From Thecamonas trahens ATCC 50062 (taxonomy: Eukaryota; Apusozoa; Apusomonadida; Apusomonadidae), in assembly GCF_000142905.1 (NCBI RefSeq), contig NW_013657631.1, positions 5,360-44,316 on the forward strand: a stretch of 38,957 nt of DNA. The letters run 5' to 3'. The notes below the pieces were generated by a model. That model did no database searches and had not been told where the DNA came from. It saw only the letters and a program-made list of their open reading frames with translations. How positions within the stretch are numbered: the first letter of the stretch is position 1; every line of letters starts with the position of its first letter. Of this stretch, positions 28,201 to 38,957 are shown one piece after another. The translations under genes were made by a program, and so were the position numbers.

Positions 28201-31200
28201 GTGAAGCCGGACAAGTCCCTCGGTCACCGACGCCTTGACTTCGAACACCAGATCAGCCGGCTGCGGCGGCTCGCGCACACGCCCGCTTCCCGAGTCCACC
28301 GTCGACGTGCCCAGCGAGGTTCCGGCTATCCGGCTACGCACCTGCTCGGTTCCCTCGATGATCTTGCGAGTCGCCGCCTCGGTTCGTGCCCGCGCCGCAG
28401 GCGTCGCGCCGCCCAGGCCGGCCGCATGATCCAGCCCGCTGTCTTCAGCATCGGCCTCGAGAGACCACAGTTCCGAGAGCCGGGCCACATGGTTGACCAC
28501 TGCAGGCGTGGCGTCGATCCACGGGCCAGTCGCTGCTGCGTTGATCCATCCCTGCCCGCGGTTCTGTGACGACTTTCGTACCACGTACCAGTTGGCCGAT
28601 ACCATTCGCGCAACCGCCTTGTTGAAGCACGCTGCCGGCTCCTCGGCCGCCACAGAGTCAAACACAAACGCCTCCACGCGCTCCACAAGCAGCGAGCCGA
28701 GCATCTTGTCAAGCGAGCCAAACTGAAAACCAGTCCCAGTCCCGCCTCCTTGCTCCTCCACCTTGTCGAGCAGCGTCTGTGAGTTAGCGGTCACTCGCAC
28801 AGACGCCACGCTCAGCCGCACCAGCGGCGTCGCCTCGGGCGCACCCTTGGTCTCGGGCAGGAGCGACTCAAAGACTGACGGCGCTGGCGATCCCTGCGGC
28901 GCGAGCTCGTCGTCTTCGTCGACTTCGTCGGCCCGGATGAGCGGAACCCGGAAGACCGAGTCAATGACAGAAATATGGACCGCGGCGTTGGAGAGGACAA
29001 GCTCGTTCTCGGCAAATGCCTGCTGCGACTTGTACTTGAGTGCCTCGAGGTGCTGGTCCTGTAGAGCTGCGTCCATCGCCGCACGCTGCACGTTGTACGC
29101 CTCGTACGCCGCCTGATACTCGCTCGCCAACGCCCCGGCCTTTCGCACCGCAACCGGGCGAAGCACTGCCCGGGTCGTGTCCACAGACACCCAGATCTCT
29201 GAAGTCGTGCTGGAGCCCTGGTTTCCGCTTGCGGCGTCGTCAAAATTGCGCACCACAATGTTTGTCGCGATCTTACCAAACTCCAGGCCATCGTCGTCGT
29301 CGTCGGGCATCCCGCTCCCGCCACTGTTGTTCTGTCGCCGCCGCTTCTTGCGCCGCGTCCGCTTCCTGCGTGCGTACGCCAGCGCCGCGCTAGCCGCGCT
29401 CGCAAACCGGGACTTTTGGTCGTCGGTCGGTACAGCTTGGCAATCTGCTCTGCTGGTGCCAGCGCGCTCTTGGCGGTGAGTACGACCGTGAGACCCTGCA
29501 GCCGGACCTGCCACGCCGCAAACACCTCTTCTAGTGAGCCAGGCACCACCCGATCACGGAGCTTGACGTCCAGCACCCCGTTCTGTACCACCAGCACCAC
29601 GTCGGGCTGCTCCACAGACGTGGCCACAATACGGAAGCCCTCCAGTAGAAGATCGACCTTGTAGTGGAATGCACCGGCGCTCGACGACGCCCGTGATCCG
29701 CGCCGTGTAGAACCGAGCGTCGACTCCTCAGAGCCCATGCCTAGATACGCGCCAAGCACTTCGTTGACCTCATGCGTCAGCGTTCGCTGCAGAAACAGCA
29801 GGTGATTGAGCATCGACGGCGAGATGGTGTTTTCCACGTAGTCCACCACCACCAATGAGGTGAGAAACGACTCGAGCATGCCATGCGGGACCCCGCCGTC
29901 GTCGATGCTCCCGTCCTCGGTCTCCTCACCTATATACTCATTGTGAAGCGAGCCCATGCCGCGGATCGGTGGCAGCGCAAACCGCGCGTGGGCGCGCGAT
30001 CCGCCGCCGCCGGCCAGCTGTGACTGAAGCCGCTCGTCACGGTCGAGAACCGGGTCGGCGCTCCCACGGTCACCACTGCCCTCGCCGCCGCTCTCGTTCT
30101 CGTTGCCAGCGAGCTCAGTGATAAACGTGATCGCGTGCGGGAAAACGTGGAACGAAAACGCGAGGTCGCCGTTGAGGTCCTGCGCTACCCGCACCGAGAG
30201 CCGCGAGATCGAGTACTGCGACGAGACGGAGGGGAGGAGCTCAAAGACAGCCATGTTGTCGCGCACATCCAACAGCAGCGCAACCTCGGACACAACCGCA
30301 GACTCCATGAGGAACCTCCCCTGAAGCTTCTCCAGTCGGTGCAGATCCAGTCGCCCGGGCACGGTCGAGCCCGATCGTCGGCCGGTCCCGTACGAGCCGG
30401 TCACCGAGCCCGAGACCGAGCCGCCGTCGCCACGCCGCCGACCGGACGCCTTGAACGCGCCTTGCCATGTCTGCAGAAACTCGACAAGCTTGGACGGCGC
30501 CTGCGTCGTGATCAGCTGCGACCCGTCCCATGCCACCACAGTCGATGACTTGTACAGCACAGCCTCGCCACTCGCCTTGTCCGAGTCGATCCGCCACGTC
30601 GACGAGTCGACCATCGCACCACGGAGCGTGATCCGCATGATTGGCCGCTGAACATCGGGCTCAAGCGCAACCGCCGCGAGCTCGTCGAACCGGACCTGCA
30701 GCGAGTTAAGCAGCGCAGCGCTGGCCACGCTCTTGCCAAACGCACGCTCGGCTGCGTCGGCTGCCGCGTGCGGCGCCCGCGACCCGTCGCATCCAAACTG
30801 AGTCGTGCTCACTTGCGCATTAGCCAGCTCGAGCTGCATGTTGCCGGCCTCGCGGGTCGTCGCTTGCAAAGAGACCCGCTCAAAACTCGCGGTCACTGTA
30901 ACCGTCAGAGTCACCTTGGGTTGGAGGCTCGCAGCTTGGTCATTCTCCTGCTCCTCCTGCTCCTCCTGCTCCTCCTCCGCCTCGGCCTCGTCCACAACCG
31001 TCAGTGATGGCATCGACGGCATCGACGGTATCGACGCGCGCCGATCAAGCGTCTCCATGGCCTCAAACAGGCCGCGGGTCTTGCGCCCTTGGGATCCGGC
31101 CGGGTCAAGTGTCGCAGCCGCCATACGCTTCCGCTTGATCACTGACTTGAGGACCGAGCCGCTCGACTTGGAGTGCTTGTGGCTGCTCTTGCGCTTCCGC

Positions 31201-34200
31201 CGCCGCCGCCGCGCGTCTTCCAAATCGACGTCGCCCGACTTGCTTGTTCTCCCAGTCTGCAAGCCGATGATATCGCCGTGGCTTCGCGAGAGCAACTCAC
31301 CCGAAAGAAACGACTTGTCCGGCCCACTCTTGGACCACCGGCGTATGTGGCGACCACCACTCTCACCAACCGGCTGTCGCTCGTCAGCAAAGGTGACCGA
31401 CCGCAACGGGTCGCCGCCACGGGCACGCCCGCCGTCGCCGCCGTCAGAGTTGGACCCACCGTCGCCCTCGGCGCTCGACCCACCATCGACAACCACGCCG
31501 CCGGCCGCGCTGGGCGAGGTCAGCGTCGGCGCCTCGATCATGTTCAGCACCTTGGTACCGGGCTGCCGCGCCGACGCGCGGAGTAAGAGCGCGTCGTGAG
31601 CAATGACGCTCTGCTGGAGGCCGGCAAAGTGCGCAAAGCGGAGGATGGCCGGTAGGGCTGAGCCATTAACCTGCCCGACACGGAGGACGTAGCGGAGGCC
31701 AAGCTCAAGTTGCGGCACGCTGTCGGAGCCTACCGCCAGTGGATCAACCTCGTTGGACTTGGCGTAGCTTGCCACGCCGGCGCCGGTCAGGTCGGAGCAC
31801 TTGATCTGCGACTCGGTTCCTCTTGAGTGGAGGACGGCGAGGCGAAGAGCCTTGAGCGCAAACGAGATGTCGATCGTCGAATCGACGAGTGAAGCAAACT
31901 TGGGAAGCCGCTCAAAGATGTTGAGGATGAGCGGCGAGTAAGCGAGCGCCTGCTCGTCAATGCTCTTGTTCTCGCACCAGACCGAGAGAATCTCCATGGT
32001 CTCCCAGAATAGCGCCTCGGTATCCTGGGCCTGGCCGCCAGCCGTGGCACGAGCCTCGATCTGGGTCTGTAGCAACCGCCGCCTCCGCGAGTTGAGCTTG
32101 CGGTAGGCCCGGCGCATGTAGTAGACCAGCTTCCAGCCGGCGTCGTGCTCAAAGGTGCGCGCGCCGCGGAGCGTGTCGGCCTGCGCGGCTCCGCGGCTCT
32201 CGGCGCGGCTCCGGCTCCGGCTCATGCCACGTGGATCGTCGGGATGAAGACCGACGCTCCCGCTGCGGCCGTGCCAGGCTCGCGATCGCGCACGCGCACG
32301 CGAGACCGACGGCGACATGACCCGGGCGGGGTCAATGCCCATCATCGACGCCGCGGCCAACTCGCGCATGCAGACCTGGAGCTGCCGCTTGCGGAGCGAT
32401 GCGTGCTCTGACAGCGACAGGCCGAGCTGAGAGAGAAACGTGGTCCAGATTGCGATCAGCGAGTTGAGGACCATCGGTGCCTCCTCGACGCCGGCAATAC
32501 CGATGCCACCGAGCTCGCCGACCCAGGCGCCAGTGGCCGGCGGCGCAGCGTGTGCGGCGTGCGAGCCCTCGACGTGAACGCGGTCGACCTCGAGGGCAAA
32601 GACCACCGGAAACAGGGCCCGTCGAGGGAAGAGCAGCAGCTCCGAGGCAATGCCCGATGTGGCCAGCGAGCTCGCGTCGCGAGCGTGGACATGCAGGCCC
32701 ATCCCCCCCATGAGGCACGCCACCTCAGCCGAGCCAAAGTGCTGGTCCTGGTACTCGATATGGGTGGCAGCGGTTAAGAGCGCCTTCGAGCCGGCGACCA
32801 GGACAGGCTCAAACTGGGCGCCGTGCAGATGCTGCTCGACCGAGCCCATGGCTACAGTGTTGGTCACTACCAAATGGCTCACATACTCGGCCTCGCGCTC
32901 GGTCAGTGGCTCGACCGGGAGCGGAAGCGTCGGGCGCGGGCCGGGCGCCCGCTCCGGCACAATCAGCGTCATGCCCATGATGCACTCGACGTGGAGCGAG
33001 GCGCAGGCGAGGCAGACCTGCGTTTGGGCGGCAACGTTGCGGACTAGCGAGAGCGTGCGCGAGAGCTGGATGTCATCAAACAGGGTGTCGAGCGCAGGCT
33101 GCGATGGGTGCAGCGCTTCGGAAATCTCTTCCAAAACCTGGACAAAGGCAGGCGTGACAAAGACGCTGAGCTCGGAGAGAAAGTCGACAACGGCGGTGGA
33201 GACCACCCGCTGCGCCTTGGCCCGGGCCCAACGAGCCGCGGGGGAGGCGTGTTTGGAGTCGGAGCAAGACCACTCCTCCGAGTCGCCATGAGCCGAGTCG
33301 GCCGCTGGCCGCATCGGCTCCGGTGGGCTCGAGCCCGGGAACAAGCCGTCGGCCTTGAGCGAGGCAAACTTCCAAAAGTTGGGACCGTACAGCTCGCGTG
33401 CCGTGCTCGAGGCTCCAGCGAGAAAGTAGAGCGAGGCAAACGACGACTTGAGTGCAGGCCGCGCCCGGCGCTTTCGCCGCTTCTCGCCACGCGGCACGAG
33501 CTGCCGCCGCCGTAGATCAAGGACAAACTCGCGCGGACGGACACCAGCCGCCGGCTCGTGGTCGCGTGCCACGCGCGAGCCCCTAGGCGGCGGAACCCAA
33601 ATGGGCGGGACCCGGGCGTGGGTCTGCGGCTGGCCTTGAACGCCAGCACTTGAGCCTCCAGCCTCCTCGTCACTGTCCGAGTCAAAGTCTGAGACTGCGC
33701 CGTCATTGTCACGCAAGGCCGAGCTTCGCGTCGCCGACTCCCACGAGTCGGTCGAGCTTGTGGCCGGGCCGAGCGGTGGTGGACGGTCAGAGAACCACGA
33801 CGAAGAGAGCGAGGAGGCCGAGGAGGCAGACGCGCCGCCGCGCGGCGTGGACGACGCGAGTCGTGTAGTGGAGGCCGACTCGGACTCGGACTCAACCGCT
33901 TCCTGGGCTTCGGACAATGAGGAAGCCGAGGAGGTGAGATGAAGCGGAGCAGTGACTTCAAAGTCGCCGCCGCCATCATGTGTGCCGTACGCCGCAAACG
34001 AAGCGTTGGACGAGTACTCGTAGTAGTGCTCCGAGACAAACGATGAGTCGCCGACATCGGTGCGAGAAGAGACTTCGGGACCGCTGACAGTGGCGGCAGC
34101 AGACGCAGCAGCGGCCGGAGTGCGCTGGGCGTGGAACGACGCGGCCGTATTGAACGATTCGTAGAGGCCTGGGGTAAAGTCGACCTTGGTGTAGTCCTCG

Positions 34201-37200
34201 GCAACAAAGAGCGAGTCGAGGGCGGTGCCTGCGTTGGGGAAAACTGCACGGCGGTAGGCCTCAAACAGCGGGTCGTCGTAGAGAAAGACAAGTCGCGCAG
34301 TGGCGGCGTCCTGGGCAAAGAGATGTGCGAGCTGGGCGTCACGGGCAAGCTTCCAGTTGTCGGTGATCGAGTAGAGCGAAAAGTGAAGGGCAGTATCAAG
34401 CGAGGCGACTTGGGTAAAGGTGGGCGAAGCGTTGTCGGGAGTCGAGCGCGACTTGACAAACGAGGCCAGCTCAAGGCGCTCGACATTGATGCAGGTCTTT
34501 GTCTCGTAAATGGGGTTGACGAGCGAGTCACCCCAGAGCTTGAGACCAGCGGGGGCAACAAGCTCGGTGACCGAGCCCTCGCACCAAACAGCGAGACGGA
34601 CTTTGCCGACCGAGACGTTAAAGAGCGAGAGTGGCGGCGGCAGGCGGATGGTGTTCTCGGGCGCGAGCGCGTTCTCGCGGTCGGTGAGATGAAAGGTGAC
34701 CTGGGCCAGCGAGGCGGCAACGGCCGAGACGTGCGCTGGGACCAGCTCGCCCGAAATGGGGCCGACCTTGGCCTGGACGGCGTGGCCGTAGGTGAGTGCG
34801 GCTGGTGCCGGGCCGTAGAGAATGTGGGTGTGGATGTGGAGGCCACCGATGGCGACAGCACCGTACTTGTGAAGCTCTCCCAAAGTGGCGTCGCGGGTGG
34901 GCCCAGCAGACGGGGTCGGTACGGATGGAGGCGGCGGCCCGCCGTCGGAGCGGGCGCTGAGCGGGCGGCCGCCAAAGGTGTAGCCAGCAAACGGTGAAGC
35001 CTCAGTGGTTTCGGCCGTCGCCTTGGGCTTTGACGCGAGCCCGCGCGTCGAGCCCGCAGAAGGCTGCGGCTCGCTAACGGTGACGCCCGCGGGGGTGGGG
35101 ACGCGGAGACGGACCGGCGAGATCTCGACAAACATATCGAGATAGGCCGGCATGATGCGGACGTCGAGGATGCACTCGGTGACGGTAATCGACGGCGCGG
35201 CCTTGGAAGAGTACAGGTACTGCGGGAGCGCGATCTTGATGTCCTTAAAGTTGACGACTACGTGCAGCTCGCGGGCATTGGCGGCCGGCGGTGGCACATC
35301 GCTCGAGGCGTTTTCGGCTGCAAGGAGTCTGTCTGGTCCAAAGAGAGCACGCTCTTCGTCATAGTATGGCGGGAGCGAGGCGCCCGAAACGGTCGACGCG
35401 GCGCGCGAGTGTGCAGCGACGGGGGCGGCGGCGGCGGCGGGCGGCGGCGGCGGCGCGTGATCCCCAGCTCCCGTTGCCTCAGGCTGGCCGAGCGTGGCAG
35501 TGTACTCGTTGGTGGAGCGAAAGACGGTCGAGTAGCCAAAGTAATTGTCCGAGAGAAAGCCGAGGTAGCGGAGAAAGAAGCCATAGCCAAGGGCATCGAG
35601 TGACGAGGCATGGAGATCGACATGAAATGAGTCGAGGGCGCCTGGGATGACACTGGTATGGGTCCGCGACGAGCCGTCGAGACGAAAGTCTGTGAGCTTT
35701 GCAAAGTGCGGGCCGAGTCGAGGATGGAGGCGCGGATGGTGTTGTCCGACTGGAGGAGGAGCGAGAGCGAGAGCGAAGGCGCGGTGCAACCAAAGGTCAT
35801 AATGGTGAACGGCGGCTCGTACTCGAGGTAGGGGGTGGCGACCGTGAGGTCGAGGCGCGGGCCGGAGAAGACGTAGTGCGCGTTGGAGGCGAGATCGTTG
35901 GGCACGTCGATGATGTTCTTCTCGTTGACGTTGGTGTAGAGGCGAAAGTCTGTGAAGCGCACGTCGTAGTTCCACACGTACGGCACGTAGTGGGCAAGGT
36001 CGTATGGCTCGCCGGCACCAAAGTCTGCACCGAGCTCGCCGAAAAAGGTCGAGTGCTGGGCAAGGTAAAAGATGGACGGCGAGGTGGCGGAGAGGTAGAG
36101 CGACCAGAGCTGTTCGCCGTTCCAGGGCAGGGGGTAAATGCCCTCGACCGAGAGCGAGATGGCCGGAGCTGTGAGGAGCGGCGCTCCATTGAGCGAAGTG
36201 GCGACGCGGACGTCAAAGAGGTTGAGCTCGTACGTCATGGTATAGCCTGCGTTGTCGAGGATGAGCATGGGCATGTTGAAGAATAACGAGGAGCCCGGGC
36301 GGAGGAGCGCCTGCTTGTGGGTGGACATGGCGGCGGAGCCGAGCGGAGGGGCGGATGCGTGCTCCGGTGGGGCGTGGGCAAAGACAATGTCGAGCGAGCC
36401 GACGCGGCGGGCGGCGAACGGTGGCAACGGAGCACCGGGTGGCGCGAGCGCATGACGAAATGGGATGCGGAGTGTGGCCTCGTTGGAGAACTTGACGAGG
36501 GTGGTAAAGTCGGGTGGGTAGCGGTCGGTGCCGGGCACGATGGGCCACACCTCCCAGTCCTCGTAGGGGAAGGGCATAAAGTAGGCGAGCATGAGGGCGC
36601 GCTGGCGCTCGGCAAAGGGACCGTAGGCAACGACAAGGTCGGCAAAGATGAGATCCATGCCCCACTGCGGGCCGAGGTCGTCGGGCGAGGGGGATGGCGG
36701 AACCGTGCCGACGACGTCGGCAAAGTAAGTGAGGGTGACCGAGGAGCAAGAAAGGATGGTGTCCACGCGGCCGTACTCTTCCGAGTCGAGGTAGCACGCC
36801 GAGTCTGGGAAGAGCAACTTATCCGACTGAGCTTGGACACCGGCGTCCGGCACCGTGGAGGAGCCTGTCGGCCCGGGCTGGAGCGGGGCGGTCGACGAGG
36901 CGCGATCGATCGAGCGTGACGAGCGGTTGCGCGTGAGGCGCGAGCGCATGCGGGCGTGGGCGCGGGCGGCGGGGCGCGACGACGCCGGAGTCGATGCGGC
37001 AGAAAGGCCGATGGCAGTGCCGCCGAGGCCGTAGTTTGCGGGCGAGACCAGCTGGCCGTAGTCCTGCTCCGAGCGGGAGGCCGATCGCGAGTGCCGACGG
37101 GCGTGGCCGCGGCGGACGCGCGGGGCGGGAGGACGCGGGTGCGGCTCATCGCCCGAGTCTGCGACGGGCTTGGCGTCGGGGCCGGCCAGCGAGTCTGCAC

Positions 37201-38373
37201 ACGAGACGTCGACGGCGAGGCCTCCGGGCGGCGGACCAGATGTCGGGGCGCCGTCGGCGCGGGAGCGCTTGAACGGGTTGAACCGCGAGTGGATAAAGTT
37301 TCCCCACGCGTCGTCGTCCGAATACTCGGACGAGACGGCGAGGTCGTCGTCAAAAAAGGCTTCGTCTTCGCGGAGAAAGGCAAACTTGACGTCGCCAACA
37401 AACTCACGCAGATTGCGGATGTTGCGCTGGATGAAGCCACGCGGAAGGATGCGCGAGACGCGCGAACGGGCAGCAGGTGTCTTGGCGCTTCCCATGTCTG
37501 ATGGCGGGGTGTAGTCGAGGTTGGGGACGAGCTTGAGCGCAGCGCGGACGAGCTTAAAGTGCGAGATCGACTTGTAGTAATCGAGCGGCGACCGGGCACG
37601 CTCGGCGGTGAGTACTCCGGTGGCCTTGTGCCAGTGCAAAAGGGCAACGTTGGGCAGCTGCGGATTTCCGACGTAGAGTGCGCCTTTGCGGACTTTGACG
37701 CCGAGCATGGGAAAGAGGCGAAAGAGGGTGGGGATCTGATTGCCGCCGGGCGCAACGTAGCCGTCGGCACCAGCCCCGCCAAGAGTGGCCGCGCCAGCGG
37801 CAGAGGCGGTGTGTGTCGAGCTCCGCGAGCCGCCTTTGCCTGTGGAGCAGCTGCTGTCGTCTGCATCGTCCGAGACGAACGATCTCGAGCTGGCTCTCGG
37901 CCCATGGTCAGCAGTAGCTGCAGAAGCAGCAGCAGTAGCAGCTTCGCGTTTGCGGAGGATCTCTTCGATGGCATCGTATCGCGAGGCCCAATTGTACATA
38001 AGATCTCCAGGCCTGAGATGTTGATACGAAAGCGACAAGAGCGATAAGCATCGTCACGAGTATACTCTACAGCACTTGTAGCATCTTCTGACCACCATCT
38101 CAAAGTGATATACGCATCGACAAAGTTAAACGAAGCATCTCGAGTCACGTAGCGGACTTTTCTCAAAATGATACGTCCGCCAAAGAGCGCAATGTTGAGC
38201 GAGCCGATGGAAATGGATTCATCCTTTGGCAGAAGAAAGGTAGAGATGATGCTCGCCGCCAGTTTGGCGAGCACACGGGTGGAGAAGAAGACAAAGTACA
38301 CCATGAGTACTCCAAGCACTCCCGTCCACACAAACCATGACACAGGGGCAGTCCCAGATGCATCCTCAAGCAT
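25242..38373 (-). CDS. BLTP1: BLTP1 (Csf1/KIAA1109/Tweek) bridge-like lipid transfer protein, five frame breaks
   Basis: One giant intron-free gene of 13,132 bases; five missing bases would restore a 4378-residue protein, against about 5000 in animals. BLTP1 proteins are rod-shaped repeating-beta-groove tubes that move phospholipids from the ER to other membranes. The start (ATG 38373) gives a membrane anchor at about 12-31, then the RBG N-terminal block IGSLNIALFGGRIILRKVRYVTRD and LRWW, as in animal BLTP1. Further matches are WGMDLIFADLVVAYGPFAERQRA, VPYVWNYDVRFTDF, LNHLLFLQRTLTHEVNEVL and YQAAYEAYNVQRAAMDAAL (animal YKAAYDNWNEQRMAL). Disordered Ser/Glu-rich loops and a poly-Arg stretch (27600-27680) interrupt it. 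Breaks lie near 38000, 35704, 29415, 26130 and 25490, each fixed by one added base. At 38000 the protein aligns to animal BLTP1 without a gap across the break, which excludes an intron there. Confidence 0.92.
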
Positions 38374-38428
38374 TCGTTCCTGGTTGTCGTGTGCGCCTGC
38401 CCTGGCGTGAGGGTGGGTGGAGTGGTGT

Positions 38429-38470
38429 GGTGGGGGGGTTGGGGGGGGGGGGGGGGGTTGGGGGGGGGGG
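38429..38470. repeat. Poly-G tract upstream of BLTP1
   Basis: Several long G runs (up to about 15), broken only by single or double T, lie some 55-100 bases upstream of the BLTP1 start codon (C runs on its sense strand). They could form G-quadruplexes and are error-prone in sequencing. Confidence 0.9.
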
Positions 38471-38479
38471 TGGTGTTGC

Positions 38480-38957
38480 GTGTGTGGTGATCGCGATCGT
38501 GATCGTGATCGTGATCGTGATCGTGATCGCGATCTTGGTTGTGGTCGTCGAGGGTATGCTGAGGGGGAGAAGGGAATGCGGGAGGGGAGGGGAGGGGGGG
38601 ATGATCGTGATCGTGATCGTGATCGTGGTGGTGATCGTGATCGTGATCGTGATCGTGATCGCGATCTTGGTTGTGGTCGTCGAGGGTATGCTGAGGGGGA
38701 GAAGGGAATGCGGGGAGGGGGAGGGGGAGGGGGGAGGGGATGATCATGATTGTAATCGTGATCGTGGTGGTGATCGTGATCGTGATCGTGATCGTGATCG
38801 CGATCTTGGTTGTGGTCGTCGAGGGTATGCTGAGGGGAGAAGGGAATGCGGGAGGGGAGGGGAGGGGGGGATGATCGTGATCGTGATCGTGATCGTGATC
38901 GCGATCTTGGTTGTGGTCGTCGAGGGTATGCTGAGGGGGAGAAGGGAATGCCGGGGA
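38480..38957. repeat. GATCGT-rich higher-order minisatellite (about four units, continues past the window)
   Basis: Each unit has two parts. One is an array of the hexamer gatcgt ending in the palindrome gatcgcgatc. The other is a unique-like stretch starting gatcttggttgtggtcgtcg and containing agggtatgctgagg, then a G/A-rich tail. The stretch starts at 38531, 38663, 38802 and 38903, so unit lengths are 132, 139 and 101 bases, varying mostly by hexamer number. It lies directly upstream of BLTP1. Frames read through it give (HD)n or (DR)n and are not genes. Confidence 0.93.

Noticed and set aside
27277-28569. Plus-strand Arg/Leu-rich open frame of 430 codons
   Set aside because: Antisense to BLTP1, low-complexity composition, start inside conserved coding sequence; a by-product of GC-rich DNA with few stops.
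38163-38747. Minus-strand His-Asp repeat protein upstream of BLTP1
   Set aside because: The (HD)n part is just the translated GATCGT minisatellite and the rest is the shadow of BLTP1 in another frame.

Overview
This is a gene-dense, GC-rich window from a nuclear genome. Codons strongly prefer C or G in the third position, genes are almost all intron-free, and intergenic DNA is short and low-complexity. The gene content is clearly eukaryotic: a CYP4-like P450, the mitochondrial complex I factor NDUFAF5, the cobalamin protein MMADHC, a BLTP1/Csf1 lipid-transfer protein and a TKL-type receptor kinase. A multidomain TKL kinase with PstS-like ectodomains plus this compact style makes me think of an apusomonad such as Thecamonas trahens. 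That species call is inference from memory, not shown by any search.

Layout. 1-1.5 kb: the 3' part of a WD40 gene built from near-identical 171-bp repeats whose variation sits at a few codons. 1.4-2.7 kb (-): a decayed protein-kinase gene. 3.1-4.6 kb (+): P450. 4.6-7.6 kb (-): a large secreted protein of unknown function. 8.2-9.3 kb (+): NDUFAF5. 9.3-10.8 kb (-): a seven-helix membrane protein with one short intron and gustatory-receptor-like topology. 10.9-11.5 kb: an AT-rich satellite. 11.6-13.9 kb (+): a coiled-coil/SPRY protein. 13.95-14.65 kb (-): MMADHC. 14.9-16.9 kb (-): a low-complexity coiled-coil protein. 17.65-18.34 kb: a 693-base assembly gap. 18.5-23.9 kb (+): a receptor-type protein with two PstS-like domains, a membrane helix, a kinase, a degenerate cyclase-like domain and a pseudokinase. 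24.6-25.2 kb (+): a small unknown protein. 25.2-38.4 kb (-): one giant BLTP1 gene. 38.4 kb to the end: GATCGT-rich minisatellite.

Two window-wide properties stand out. First, all four convergent gene pairs have stop codons only 4-34 bases apart, so 3' ends must overlap the neighbouring gene. Second, five otherwise intact genes carry ten frame breaks, and every one is repaired by adding a single base (net -1), often in an A/T run. This is most simply a consensus deletion bias in the assembly, but a biological explanation has not been excluded. Coordinates of the broken genes below span the whole repaired gene.

The genes do not form one pathway. NDUFAF5 and MMADHC are mitochondrial/housekeeping, P450 and BLTP1 are membrane-lipid linked, and the WD40 array, seven-helix protein, receptor kinase and kinase relic look like sensing and signalling genes.
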